This document shows positions 11,873 through 23,860 of a stretch of DNA of 64,000 nt, piece after piece. Location: contig NC_053116.1 in NCBI RefSeq assembly GCF_010015445.1, forward strand, positions 41,883,595-41,947,594, in the 5' to 3' direction. A program made the translations under genes and the position numbers. The notes under the pieces were generated by a model. It was not told the origin of the DNA. It searched no databases and saw nothing but the letters and a program-made list of their open reading frames with translations. Source of the DNA: Perca fluviatilis. Its lineage: Eukaryota; Chordata; Actinopteri; Perciformes; Percidae. Positions within the stretch are counted from its first letter, which is position 1, and each line of letters starts with the position of its first letter.

Positions 11873-14226
11873 TCAAATGTTTCTAAGGCTAACATACAAC
11901 TTATCATCAATATTGTACATGTCCAATGACTGAAAGTCCATTTCTTGTCCTGGTCTTATTACACTCCATTGAGAATCAACTTTGACTGTGTATGCATGAA
12001 GGTGTGAATCATAACACATTGGGATAAGAAGCTTACCGCAAAGAAGCCACAGTGTGTTAATATTGAAAATGTATTTGATTAAGAAAAAAAGAGGAATATT
12101 CTCTGCATGCAAATAATCAACAATGAATACATCTTTACATGCATATTTTACACTGTTAATAATGACCCCTGAAACACGCTGCAGGCTTTGAAATGTGCCT
12201 TCACTTCCATGTACACTAGCAATACATCTCTGTAGCGCTAATGGGAGTGATGAAAATTGAGTATCTGTACTCGTCCCTGTAACCATCTCAAATTCGTTAA
12301 GAAGGTTGTCTTGGGAAAACTCCCAGCATTGTCGCATCTGATGCAATACGTAACTTGCACGTTGCACATTAGGGACCGTTACATAGCAATAAGTCTTGAG
12401 TAATGTATCATATAGTGGCATTTTGGAGTGATGACATTTCCAAAGACATCCTTAAGTTTTGTAAGAAATTCACAAACAAGTAAGTTTAAAACCGATAGAC
12501 TTTCCCTTTTCACTTTTGGGGCAATTACAATGTCAACTATGTCACGACAGATCAGGTAAACATCCCAATAGTTACAATCCGGTGGAACGCGGTGTGCCAT
12601 TAAAAAAGGCAAAAGCCTAAAAAGACACCATTTCTGAGCGGCAGACCCTGTAATCCCAGAGTTCTGCATTAGTCTCTCTGAAAACAGCACTGGTCTGTTT
12701 TTTTATCATTTTGACCAATATGTAGTTGTTGTAGCTCTTCATTCATTTCCTGAATGGTTATGTGTTTTTCTTTGTGTGCTTGGCACACAACTAGCTTCAC
12801 TGTAAGTGGAACAACTCCTTCTAATAAGTCGTGCATTATGTCAGGTGGAAATCCTTTTGTCACATCAAAATACTTAAGCTCATTTAATGGAGAAGGACCA
12901 TTTACTCCATATGTTGCTTTATGCTCAGGGTTTTCAACACATTTCAGATGATACTCATGTGCCTCTGGGCTTCTTAAGACAAAATCTTCCTCGTTAAAAT
13001 GTTCTTTCATTTCTGAGTATGTTGCCATGCAAAAGCGGCAAATTCTATTTGAGCTAAATGACATTGTGAAACCACCCAGCATGTGGGCTGAAAGATTATC
13101 TGCTGAGAATGTTGCTAGTGCAGCATGAATAGTCTGTTCAATCCCATCCACTTTGATAGTGATACCATCTATTTCAAGTATTTTGAGTTCGTCCAACATG
13201 GGTTTTAAGATGGTTTGTAAACCACAACGATTAACAAATGTTTGACGGACTAAAAGAGCCAGATGGATATGCTTAAGTTTTGATCTATGTTTGCTATCAA
13301 GGTTGCCTATAGTATAATAGAAAGCACAAAGCTTGTGCTTGGTTCGCTTTGAGCCTAAGGGAATGACCACCTCAAATTCATCTTCATAGAAGTGAAGACG
13401 TAAGGCATGTGGATTAACTTTAAAGAAGGGATGTTCCTTGAAGTAAGTACCATCAGAAAAGTCACTTAAGTAATTTGGATCTCTGTCCATATACCTGTTG
13501 GCTTGAATTTCGTCAACTATGTCCTCATGAGAACAATAGTGTTTCAAAACCTCTGTGATCGGCACATAAGAGTATGTACCTATTTTGTGTCCACTCTCTG
13601 ACCTCAAAATGTGATACACGGGTTCAACCAACATGAGCTTAGATTTACAATGTTCTTTCAACATGTATGGTGATCTAACAGCTGCTGAAGCTTTTTCAAA
13701 AAAATCTGTAGACTGTATCACCTCTCTTAGTTCAGGACATTCCAAAATATTGAACCCATTTTCTTGAAGATGGTAAGTCATAAAAGCGTCGTAATTTTCT
13801 TTAAAATAACAAAATAAAAATGTTGTCATTTACAATTTCCTGTTGGACAGCCTGTGGAATGTGATTTTTTTCTCTACATTTAAGAATGAAGCTACAGAGA
13901 TTTTCCTTAAAATTTTTCAATAATGTATCCATACTAGGTGGTACATTTGCTTCCGGGTGTAGATCATTGTCCATGTTGTCCATGTTTAGATCAGTGTTAT
14001 TGTCCATATCCATGTCATCATTATTAGGTAGCACATGCTCCCCATGTTTACGATACACGTGACGCCTGTAAGATTCATATAATGTAAAAGTTGACTTACA
14101 GTCATTTAGCCCACAAGTGATACTGAAGTTGGCTTCGTGGGCATGGATAAGGCCAACATGTTGGACCATTTTCATTAAGGTGAAGGTGGTTCTTCTACAC
14201 CTTGTACATCTATACGGTCTTGGCAT
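11873..14226 (-). pseudogene. CACTA transposase (tnp2-like), frameshifted
   Basis: The protein starts at 14226 with two C2H2 fingers (C7-C10-H23-H28 and C38-C43-H56-H61). An acidic linker follows (NNDDMDMDNN), then a transposase core with SADNLSAHMLGGFTMSFSS, CRFC, and GFPPDIMHDLLEGVVPL. These blocks match remembered animal CACTA/tnp2-type transposases; SADNL and the CRFC cysteines are plausible active-site and fold landmarks. The reading frame breaks near 13815 (T-rich tract) and near 12709 (an A-run, where two fewer A's would restore the frame). It breaks again near 12385, where conserved sequence also seems deleted. The C-terminal block ends at 11873. The ATG lies two bases after the stop of the upstream SAM-domain gene. 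It would bind the GTACC arrays and cut the ends, but this copy should be inactive unless the homopolymer breaks are sequencing errors. Confidence 0.82.
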
Positions 14227-14228
14227 AT

Positions 14229-17200
14229 TTAGTATAGTAGATTGATCATTCGAGTCACAGTGACTGGAAGGGGCTTTTCACCCACCACAGTAATGTTCAG
14301 TAGTGTACGTTGAAGAAAGGACAAGGTATTCTTCATGTAGGGTGGGTAAGCCATGTCGAAAACAAAGTAGGTACAGAAGGCGGCTATTACCCCATCCTCA
14401 ACTCCTGTTCCCCTGCACAGATCCACGCCGTCCACTTTGACCGTAACCGGAACCTTCCTGGTAAAGGCCATCTTCCAGTCAGTGTCTACCAACTGTACAG
14501 TTGGATAGGGACTTTGAGCGTCATACTGTTCAAAGAAAACATAAATATCACAACAATGGGAAAGTTAGCAAGTTATTAAAACAGATCTATGTCACTGAAC
14601 AGCTCCTGAACATTATCACAGTTAAGCAAAACAGTATGAAAGTAGAGGTGCAACGATTAATCGATTAGTTGTCAACTATTAGTCGCTAACTATTTTGATA
14701 ATCGTTTAATCGGTTTGAGTCTTTAAAAAAAAAAAATCTGATTCCAGTTTCTATGTGAATATGTTCTAGTTTCTTCTCTCCTCTGTGACAGTAAACTGAA
14801 TATCTTTTTCGGTTTTGGACAAAACAAGACGTGAAGACGTCCTCTTGGGCTTTGGGAAACACTGATCCACATTTTTCACCATTTTCTGACATTTTTATAG
14901 AACAAAGTTATCGAGAAAATAATTGACAGATTAGTCAACTATGAAAATAATCATTAGTTGCAGCCCTACATGAAAGTGTAGAATGGCATTTTTTTTGTTG
15001 AACACAAACCAGCGTTTTAACCCCAAACCCCTTTCCTTTGGACTTAAAGAACTAATTACATACCTGTCCCAATGTAATGAACCGGTCAACCTTCTCTTTA
15101 AAGATGTGAGGCAACAGGATCAGCGCAGCACGGAGGTCAACGTCTGTAAGACATTTTTAAAAAAAAGTACTTTAAGTGTTATTTATAAGCTATGTAGTGC
15201 CCTTTGTTAGCTTGGAAACCAGAAAAAATAACGAGTACAGTTAAAATATAAATATATATATTTATTAGATGGGATCTTTTATGACTTAGTTGATTGCCTT
15301 TAAATAGGTGTACACAAAGCAGATCACAACATGTTGCTTTGTGTAAACTGAATTTGAAAATGTATAAAAACACAGTTACTATTAAATGGCCCAAAATGTA
15401 TGTAATATGAATATTCACTACATACAAAAATAAAACTGTAGACTACCTGGTAGATCTTCTGTCAGCATTTCCTCCCTTGCTTCGGTGTACATCTTGGCTA
15501 ATGGGGATTTTCCTTGCACCAGCTTGACCACCTTAGGCACTATGCCAGTGAATCCCTCTTTCCAGCGTCTGTACAAGTTCACCGTAGATGGATGGATCCT
15601 GTCAACCTCATCGCACAACTGAAAAAGAGTTGACAGAAAAGAGAAATGCATTAAACAAATTTTACATCATTGTTTCAAAACTGAAAGACCAGGCCAGAAT
15701 CATACAGTACGATAAAGGCGCAGGGCTCCAGACTTTTGCGGCCATTAACCATTAGGTAGTAGCCGGGAAAAACCGCAGCGACTTGAAGGTTGAGATCGAG
15801 TCAACCCGACTTCAGGCTGCGGTATCGTGCCAGTTTTGAGGCAGTGATAGAGTCCCGTACAGTAAACAGGAAACATCACTACCTCAAAGTTTTAAAAAAC
15901 TAAGAGGGTAAAAAGGAAACACAAATAAATAAAATAAATACAAGCACTGCCCAGAAGTTAAATAAAGCTGCATTCAAGTGCGACAGAACAGTAACGTCAC
16001 TCCCCTCTCCATGGCAGATTAATCCCCTATGCTATTTCAGTGTTAACTAAAAAAAGACAAAGTAGGGAGGAAGTCTTCTACCTGTGCCCCTAAAACAAAT
16101 AAAATTTCAAATAAAAACAAAAATAAATAATAATAATTCAGTGCTCTTAGTAAAAAAAAAAAAAAAAAAAAGTTAGTCTGGAGCCCTGAGGCTTTACATC
16201 TTTTATCTTTTATCAGAGCACTGAGATTCTTACAATTTTTTTTGCTTAGCAGAGTAGCCAGGCTGCTAAAAAAATGAACAAGTAACTGATGGATTCAGTG
16301 ACTGGAGAGCCAGCCTGACTAGATTGATCTACTGATACGGACCGAAAATATGTCATTACCGTCTCTGTTGTTCAGTTTCTTTGTAAACAATGCAATGAGT
16401 CCTGTGTAGTTGCTAATGTTACCTCTGAGGAAAATAGAAAGGAGGGAGTCATTTAAATCACTTACCCCTGTGGGTGTTCTTAGGAAAGGGTATTTCTTTA
16501 ATACGTCCTCCACTGCCATGCCATCTGCGATCTCCTTTCTTCGCCATGCAAAAGTTCGCTGCATGCGGTCGTTGACCACAGAGGCGTCAGGTGTCATCTT
16601 CTCATACTGCATATGTAGGACTTGCACATGCCTCTCAATAGAAGACGCGTCCTCACCAATCACAGCAGGTACCTGTTTGAAATAAAAAGGAAAAAAGGAA
16701 ACAGCTCAACCTTACAATGCAAAAACATCTTTTTCAACTACATTACAATTTTGCAACCACACAAGGAGAATCTCGGTTACTATTCACAAACACATCCTGT
16801 AAAATATTATCATGCACAAAAACCTTTCTAATATACACTATATGTCTATATCTACATGGATCTACTCACTCGTGACACAGATCTGCAACAGGCTCTTGCC
16901 GCTTCTGTAGACTCTCTGGCTCTCTTGTGACCAAACTTCTCTTTACTCCTTTTCACTTCGTCTTCATGAATCAAAGGGGCACGCTCTGCTTTGAATTTGC
17001 GTTTAAGTGACTGATGCCAGGTATGCTAACACAAACAAAGACAACCCACACAAATAAAAACAAAATTATTGGATCCAATAAACACATTAACATATTGCAA
17101 TAAAATGCATTATTGTACAATATACACCATTAAATGTTATAAAAAATAATTACATCAGAAAATAACTAGCTGCATAATATCAAACTATCAAACTTACATA

Positions 17201-19006
17201 GCCGTTTCCCTCCAGATCCTTAAGAAAAGGATACTTCACAATAAGTGCTCTAACTACTTGCACATATTCCGCATTGTTGGGATACCTGTAAGAAAGACTA
17301 AATTAATGAATAAAGCCATTTATACTCTACCCACAATTGGCCCCGCACCTTAACGGACTATTTTCTCACCTCATAATACCTGTCTAGTTGATGTTACTTT
17401 TATGCAATGATAGAGTGACGACAACAAACATGAATAATGTTACATGAATAAAAGACATACTGACTTACATTGTGTGTTCTATAACTGCTTCATGCAGAAC
17501 ACGAATGATCGTATGTCGATCTTTGCTGGACTTCTGACATGCTTCCCTTTTGTCAAGTCTGGTCTGAAGATCTCTAGGGAAAGGAGGAATAACAAAACCA
17601 AGAGGCAGTCTGCCACTTGCCTCGTTTCTAATAAGGGATGGGGAAGGGAGGGGATGAAAAACACATAATTCTAATTAGCAACCAAGGCAATAATATATTC
17701 ATGGTTATACTCCATTATATGTCAAAATATACTGTATAAGGCATTTTTGTAATTCTTTGCAGTGTAAAAAACCTACCTGTCTGTTGTCAAAGGTTGCTCA
17801 GTGTTAACATCTGGCACTGGTACTAAAGTCAGTGTTACATCCTTCAGCTCCTGTACAAATGTGTTGAATTTAAGTTGCTTTTTAAATGAACCAGAAAAAA
17901 GGAATGCCACCATATGTTCAGTCAAGCCGCACTGTACTGTCTCTCCATCCACGTCATTGTCTGAAAAGAATAGGCATGCACAGACACCCACACACAGAGA
18001 TAGAGTCATAAATAAGTCATAAGTCATAGATAAAGTCATTTTTCAGAAGAAATTAAAGTATATATTAATACACATCATGTACAAAAAGCAAGGTTACTTT
18101 AACATGCAATGGTTAGCTAAGAACATACAATATTTTACATCAATAGCTATCGTTACCCTAAAAGGTTACTGGTCACTGTTTGACACGGACATTACAGCTG
18201 TAAACGAATTTAAATAAGCGTTAACTTTAAACAAATAACGCCAGGTTTAGCAGCTTGCATCTGTACCGAGCAGCTTACCGTTAACGTTACACACTCTAAT
18301 GCTAACGGACATTGACAAATCAACGTTAGACCACAAGTGCAAAAATCTGCGGCTTCTGCTTCAGGCACAACGCAAGACGAGGGGAGGGGCGCACACATGA
18401 GGGCTTCACTTAACCAAACCAAAGTTAATACTAATACAGAATTCCCCAAACTCAACAAAACACTCCTATTTGGACAGTTTTCTATACAACGGAACTTCGC
18501 CAGCTCCACAATTAATTACCTAAAGAATTAGCTAACATGCTTTTATCAACTATGTAAACCCCACCTAACATTAACCTTAGCAAATAGTTCGCTAGCTAGC
18601 ATTCTTTTTTAGCTAGCAAGTAACAGCTTCCATTCAACTCATTGTGAAAAAAATAGAATAAACATAACGTTATAGTAGAGATGGTGTGCAAAGCCACACA
18701 TTATGGTCATGCAGACCATAACGTTAACCGAATTTTCGGATGGCAAAAGGCTGATTTAATTAACTGACATAGCTAGCTAGCTAGCTAATTTTCTAGATAA
18801 TGCTAACGTTAGCTAGCTAGCTAGCAATTTGCCGTTCAGTTCGGTAAAAGTCCATTCCCCCTTGACAAAAAAAGTTGTAAAGAAAATATAAAGCACTATA
18901 TCAGCTTAACATTGATGTTACCTCTGAATCTCTGTGTCTCTTCTTCCGTCAGTATAATCCCTGACTCTGTTAACTTCTGGAGCAGCTCCTCCGTTGACAG
19001 CTCCAT
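14229..19006 (-). CDS. SAM-domain accessory protein of the CACTA element, nine exons
   Basis: Nine exons join without a stop: 19006-18922, 17960-17777, 17627-17469, 17285-17198, 17025-16870, 16672-16466, 15618-15447, 15143-15064 and 14525-14229. They sum to 1428 nt, 475 aa plus stop. Every intron is GT-AG and every phase matches. Residues 1 to about 65 form a SAM-like domain (MELSTEELLQKLTESGI, then NDVDGETVQCGLTEHMVAFL). Further blocks are YVQVVRALIVKYPFLKD, RTFAWRRKEIADG, RIHPSTVNLYRRWKEGF, VDLRAALILLPHIFKEK and a C-terminal YPTVQLVDTDWK block. I recall such proteins being annotated in fish as SAMD3-like. The role is unproven; SAM domains self-associate, so a multimerising or DNA-end-organising partner of the transposase is an inference. 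It is intact, unlike the transposase downstream. Confidence 0.85.
14644..14969. mobile_element. hAT MITE in intron 8 of the SAM-domain gene
   Basis: The ends AGAGGTGCAACGATTAATCG and (complement) GTAGGGCTGCAACTAATGAT are inverted. The 8-bp direct repeat ATGAAAGT sits at 14636-14643 and 14970-14977, the expected hAT target duplication. It has no coding capacity. Confidence 0.88.
15721..16188. mobile_element. hAT-type MITE in intron 6 of the SAM-domain gene
   Basis: The inverted ends CAGGGCTCCAGACT mark the limits, and a 20-bp A-run lies just inside the right end. I could not find a matching 8-bp target duplication, so the exact edges are less certain. Confidence 0.72.
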
Positions 19007-19344
19007 TGTTCTCGGGTTTTCGCGCCAGGTGCAGCAGTGACGGTTGGGAGAAGCAAAGTGCTGCTGCTGCTGCTGCTGCAGCCACTGCGCATGTGTGAAC
19101 TCCCTCTTTTCAAAAATCAACATTCAATGTTGCCTCCGAGATAAATATTTTTTACTATCCAATTCTTATATTGCTATTCATTGTTGATTTCACGGAGTTA
19201 TATATAGTTTACTAGCATTAATAACAATATATTTATTGTTTATAATCTCCTAAGTAATGAATTTGAGAACTTCATAATTTCCTTGACAGCCCTGAGGCAC
19301 TAGCCATCCCATCCCCCAACATAATTGTGGTCACATCATGGGTC

Positions 19345-19562
19345 AAACACTGACATCTTTCTTATTGTACCCATTGACATATGGATTGTACCCCTATATG
19401 TTCAAAAAATGGTACAAACATGGACCCTTGCTCACGTTAGAACGTATATGTACCCTTTCAACCTACAAATGTGTACCTTATGGATCAACTATGACCCTTT
19501 GGCGGTACATCACCAGCAGTTGTACCTCAGAGAACATTAATGGACCTCAACAGTACCTTTAT
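19345..19562. repeat. Right subterminal GTACC motif array
   Basis: GTACC or GGTAC cores recur about nine times in both orientations (ATTGTACCCCTATATG, TATGTACCCTTTC, GTGTACCTTATGG, GCGGTACATC, CAGTACCTTTATTT) next to the right terminal repeat. They mirror the array at the other end. Confidence 0.83.
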
Positions 19563-19573
19563 TTCTGACAGTG

Positions 19574-20751
19574 TAGAACATGCCAATATATGCTAACACA
19601 TGTTAACATGCTAACATGCTAAGGTTTTTAAATATTATGTTAAAACAGATGTTTATAGAAGAATATTCAACTGAATCCCCAGCAGATGACTCAGTGAAGA
19701 CACTCAGAGCAGATGTTTCATCAAGAGAGATTTTATTAATAATTCACAGAAAACAGCATCAGTTAACATGTGATTTTATGAGCAGAGCAGATTGTTGATT
19801 ATTACCATAAAGCCATATATATACTAATTATTAAGCATAAAAAAGATCAGAATAAATTACAGCCTTGTATTGACTGAACAACACATTTGAAATCCTTAAA
19901 AAACATATAACTTAGTAAAATCAAAATAAATGTATTTCTGTATAACCTGATGTGACTAGAGTTAGTGCTATAGAGGAGGGAGCTGCTGTTCTCAACATTA
20001 ACCAGCAGGGGGGGTCATCACTGCATCTAAAACCAGAGCTGCTATCCCAACACCTTCATCATTAGTACAGTGAAGTAACTATAATTACATTATGACACAG
20101 AGAAGTTACACAGAAGATGATTACGTTTACATTTTTTATGTATTTTTCCATTAATATCACACTTAATAGAACCATAATGAAAGACATGTGATCATCAGTG
20201 TAGACCTGGTTCCCTACACAGCTGTCTGCTCTCAGTGGTTCTGTTCACCTAGCAATCCCAGAAGTAGAAGGTGGAGGATGAAGACTAGGGGGTACTTGGT
20301 TTAAAAACACAATTCTAAGGGGAACATTACTGAAAAAGGTCTGAGAACCCGTGGTTTAGAGGACTGGTTGGTAGACAGTCCTACAACGTTATGCTATCAG
20401 TGAATATAATGTGACAGTGTGTTAAACAACAAGACAAGCTATCAGCCGTGTCATTGTCCCCAAAACAATAGAAAGACTTTCAGGAAAAAATGATCCACCG
20501 AGTAGAGAGTTGTAGAGAGCTGAACACATGAACAGCTGAGGCTGATGGGAATCTGATCAGTTTATTAAAAGAATGAAATACAGATCAAACTCTGAATGTC
20601 AGCACGCTAACTTCAGCTCTCAGTTCAAGCTGTAACAATAAAAGCTGAAGCAAACTAATATGATTAAAGTGTAAATATAATCATCACACCTGCTGAGCTG
20701 AAAGATATTCTAACAGAAAATAGAAATCAGAAAATAGAAACATTTCTTTTA
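19574..20751. other. Intergenic, no gene seen
   Basis: AT-rich sequence with GCTAACATG repeats just outside the CACTA right end. No exon, RNA gene or clear element boundary was recognised in the rest. Confidence 0.45.
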
Positions 20752-21111
20752 CCCTCGTGTTTTCCTCTCTGCTCCGGTTTGCTTATTTATAAATCACAGA
20801 AAAGTTTAATTTATAACCAAAATAATCTGTGTTACACCTTTAGCCAAATTCATTCCAACTAGTTTTACACTTTGGTTTCCATTCATGGTCAATACAAGCC
20901 ATTTACATAGACCTAATATCTAAATAAAGGAGAAATTATGAGTTGTTTTGGATTATAAAAGACTGGTATATGTCAAATATTAGCCAGGATATCCTCAGGT
21001 CAAAATAAACTGATGTCATTTAATTAACAAACATTAAACAGAGAGCAAAGCTATTTTACTTAGAATCTTTTAGAAAATGGGTTCAAATTTGACCCGAGGT
21101 CAACATGAGGG
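20752..21111. mobile_element. Short piggyBac-like MITE
   Basis: The left end CCCTCGTGTT and the complement of the right end (CCCTCATGTTGACC) form about 10-bp inverted repeats. TTAA follows the right end and TTTA precedes the left. CCC-starting ends with TTAA targets fit piggyBac-type elements. The missing perfect TTAA on the left lowers confidence. Confidence 0.6.
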
Positions 21112-21258
21112 TTAAATATTACAAATAAAAGCAACAATAAAAAAGATAATCATCACTAGTAATCAGATTAAAACTCAATATAACATTTCTCAACAGTAGG
21201 TTGAGTTAGAAATGTGACCGTAGAAGATCATCTCTACGGCTCGGCTGAGGAATCTGAG

Positions 21259-21495
21259 ACAGATGGATAGAGAGGTAGATAGAGAGATAGATAGAGAGCG
21301 ATATAGATAGAGATAGAGAGAGATAGATAGAGAGAGAGAGAGAGAGAGATCGAGAGATAGATGGAGAGATAGACAGAGAGACAGAGATAGAGAGATAGAT
21401 AGACCAACTGGATAGACAGAGAGACAGAGATAGAGAGATAGAGAGGTAGAGAGAGATAGAGAGAGAGATAGAGAGATATAGAGATAGATAGATGA
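21259..21495 (+). repeat. GATA/GAGA compound microsatellite
   Basis: Mixed runs of GATAGATAGAGA and GAGAGA with interspersed CAGA extend about 235 bp. Confidence 0.95.
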
Positions 21496-21653
21496 AAAGA
21501 AATGAAAATGATGTTGTCACATGATCCTTTCCCTGTTTTTATTTTTTATTTCATGTTTGCTGTGTTATGGCTCTGAAAAACAATATTGTTTTTGTGTTAA
21601 AAATAGAAAATGTTTAAATAGATGAATGTAACAGAGTTCCTTTCTCCTGCAAA

Positions 21654-22085
21654 GAGTTTCATACAATAACTTCCATTAAGATATTAGACTGATGAAGATT
21701 CTAAAATCTGACAGAGATATGAAACTCAACAGGTGATTATTTACCTGATGTCATGGTGGTGGAAGGTCCTCCCCCCCCTGCAGAGAGATTCATACAATGA
21801 GGGAAAATTTCATTTTCAGAAAGAAAAGCACAACTCCTCTTTATTGTTATTCTGCCTCCTCGGTTACTGCCCCCCCGCCTTGCACAAATATGTTTATATT
21901 AGAAGTGATCAATAAATGAAACAGCTTCTTAACGTGTGCTCTACTTGTCCAAGTTTGGACTCTAAAACTGTAGAAACTGATGAAGATGAAGATATTGATG
22001 GTCAGGTGAGCAGATATGATTATAGATCTGATTAGTCAGTCCCTCCAGGATTTATGGCCTTTTTTAGATTGTTGGGGCCCAAAAT
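21654..22085 (+). repeat. Segmental duplicate, copy 1
   Basis: About 430 bp recurs at 30050-30475 in the same orientation. Long shared blocks include TTCATACAATGAG, CTCCTCTTTATTGTTATTCTG, AAACAGCTTCTTAACGTGTG and AAACTGATGAAGATGAAGAT. An AATAAA signal is present in both. No coding frame is conserved across both copies. Confidence 0.9.
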
Positions 22086-22849
22086 GTCTGATTTTGTGTC
22101 AGCGTTTCTAGTTACAGCATCATTATGTTTTCATATTAGCATCTAGCTGTGTTTAATTTCTGTTTAATAAAGACCAAATACTTTCTTGTTTTGGTGTAAT
22201 TTGATAGAAAGTAAGGCTTATTATATCTTATTAATGTACTAATTACAGGATAGTTTAGGTGTTAATACCTTCCGCCAGAATCCAGACTCTAATAGGAAGC
22301 TATAGAAAGCGTTTAGAGGCTGTTATTCATGCAAGAGGAGGATGCACAAAATATTGAGTTAATTATTCTTTTGTGGTACTTAAATTTATGCACATGCCTA
22401 ATAATTCTTGCACACTTTCCATAAATCATATACACTTTATTTCACTTCTCAAATATGACTGTGTTTGTCTCCTATATGATATATTTAACTGAAATTTCTT
22501 ATCCAGACAACCAATGATTTATAAAGGAAAATCATGAAAATTTACATACTGTAAGTGGCAATGCATTCTGGGAGAAAATAATGATATTACAGCACCATCA
22601 CCAGAATGTTGCAGATTACAGGGATTTACTGTTAATCTCAGTGCATCTCGGGAAAATAAAGAAAAAAGCGGGAATTACACTTTGAATTTGAACATATTTA
22701 TTTTTCTGACCAGTCTATTTTAAGACATGCAGCACATTTCACTGTTGCTACTCTTTCCAAATTATGCTTTAAGGGAAAAAAGTGTGATTAGCAGCTAATA
22801 ATTAGTGAGAAAATATTTAGTATAACAGGACTATATCTTACAGCAAAGA
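22086..22849. other. Intergenic, no gene seen
   Basis: AT-rich unique-looking sequence. Short phrases such as GCATTCTGGGA and ATCTCGGGAAAA hint at decayed repeat material, but no element boundaries were found. Confidence 0.35.
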
Positions 22850-22869
22850 GTGTGTCTATTATTTGTATG

Positions 22870-23020
22870 TGTATTTGTGTGGGAGGGGGAGGGGGAGGAA
22901 CTTTTTCTCACGGTGACTGGCTCGGACTCGGTCGGTGATGCGTATCATCATTCAGTCTCTGAAGGAAAACGCATGGACAGTAGCAGCTGCATCAAGAGGA
23001 CGCGATTTTTCAACATTCAT
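22870..23020 (+). other. Possible 5' exon of the small gene downstream
   Basis: A GC-richer stretch with an ATG at 22973 (MDSSSCIKRTRFFNIH) ends at a strong GTAAGT donor at 23021. Joined to the acceptor at 26106 the frame closes after 17 more codons, so it would be 5' leader with a short upstream ORF rather than main coding sequence. Linking it to 26107 is inference. Confidence 0.35.
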
Positions 23021-23099
23021 GTAAGTTTCAAAATCTTTTTATTTGCCTGCATGCCTTGAAATGTTATTAAGGATAGTTTTATCGATTTATTTGTTGTCA

Positions 23100-23230
23100 G
23101 ATATGGCAGCAGATCACTCAGTAACATTAACGTTAAGCTAGCTAGCTAGCTAGTAAAGTTAAGCATCAGTTAATGTTGGCTAACGTTAGCTGACAGGTCA
23201 CGGTCACTAACGTTACCACTAGCTAACACA
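23100..23230. repeat. GCTAGC/AACGTTAGC palindrome cluster
   Basis: Self-complementary GCTAGCTAGCTAG and several AACGTTA(G) units crowd together. The same motif vocabulary appears near 7050-7290, 18770-18830 and 24830-25320. Confidence 0.6.
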
Positions 23231-23389
23231 ATTAGTTATCGTTAGAAGATTTCCTCAAGGAGCCTAACGTTAGACTGTACAGACATTTTGGAGCGTGATC
23301 TTTAAAAATAAAACAAAAAAATCCTCAACACTGCTGAATCTCATATTTGCTCTTTTTTTCTTCTTAAACTAAAGTTACTGTAACCTTAC

Positions 23390-23860
23390 AGACTTTTTTG
23401 TGTTCTCATATTTACTCCTAAAACTATAACTTTAGCTAGATAACGGACTTTTTGTGCAAAAGAAGAGAACGTTATAATATTGACGTGTCTCTATCTATTT
23501 TCGGACGGTTTCATTGTCAATTTTGTGGCTTCATCTTTGTAATTTTTTTTATACTTTAGGCGGACTTTTTTTGCTAATGAACATTGTTTAGTCATATTTG
23601 CTTAGTTTTACTTCTAAAACTAGCTATAACTTTAGATTACAGACTTTTTTGTGCAAACGAAGATATAATATTGACGTGTTATTTTATTCTCAAACGGTTT
23701 TATTGTCAATTTTGTGGCTTCATATTTGTAATTTTTTTCAAAAAACATTTGGCGGACTTTTTTGTTAACGAACATTTGAAACTGTTCTATTGTAAACTCA
23801 GTGGCTTCATATTTGCTCCTTTTCCCATCTAAAACTAACTTTAGTTAACAGGCATTTTTT
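23390..23860 (+). repeat. Diverged tandem repeat, unit about 165-185 bp
   Basis: The sequence CTAAAACTATAACTTTAG...ACGGACTTTTTGTG...TATAATATTGACGTGT...TTGTCAATTTTGTGGCTTCAT occurs twice in full and once in part. Drift is considerable. Confidence 0.75.

Larger units (their letters stand above)
11093..19573 (-). mobile_element. CACTA (EnSpm) DNA transposon, 8.5 kb
   Basis: Perfect 15-bp terminal inverted repeats CACTGTCAGAAATAA bound the element, with TA directly outside both. CACTG ends and a 2-3-bp target duplication are the signature of the EnSpm/CACTA superfamily. Both subterminal zones carry dense GTACC/GGTAC motifs. Two minus-strand genes lie inside: a nine-exon SAM-domain gene (19006-14229), then a tnp2-like transposase (14226-11873). 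Two hAT MITEs sit in introns of the first gene. Structure and termini are read directly; the superfamily name follows from termini plus protein motifs. Confidence 0.88.

Noticed and set aside
16319..16465. Extra exon of the SAM-domain gene (RGNISNYTGLIALFTKKLN...)
   Set aside because: Using it would need a 41-base intron and then meets a stop in the required phase. Skipping directly from 16466 to 15618 keeps the frame and gives the sensible TPTG-LCDEVDR join.
21206..21520. 104-codon minus-strand frame rich in Ser, Leu and Ile
   Set aside because: It lies entirely in the GATA/GAGA microsatellite.
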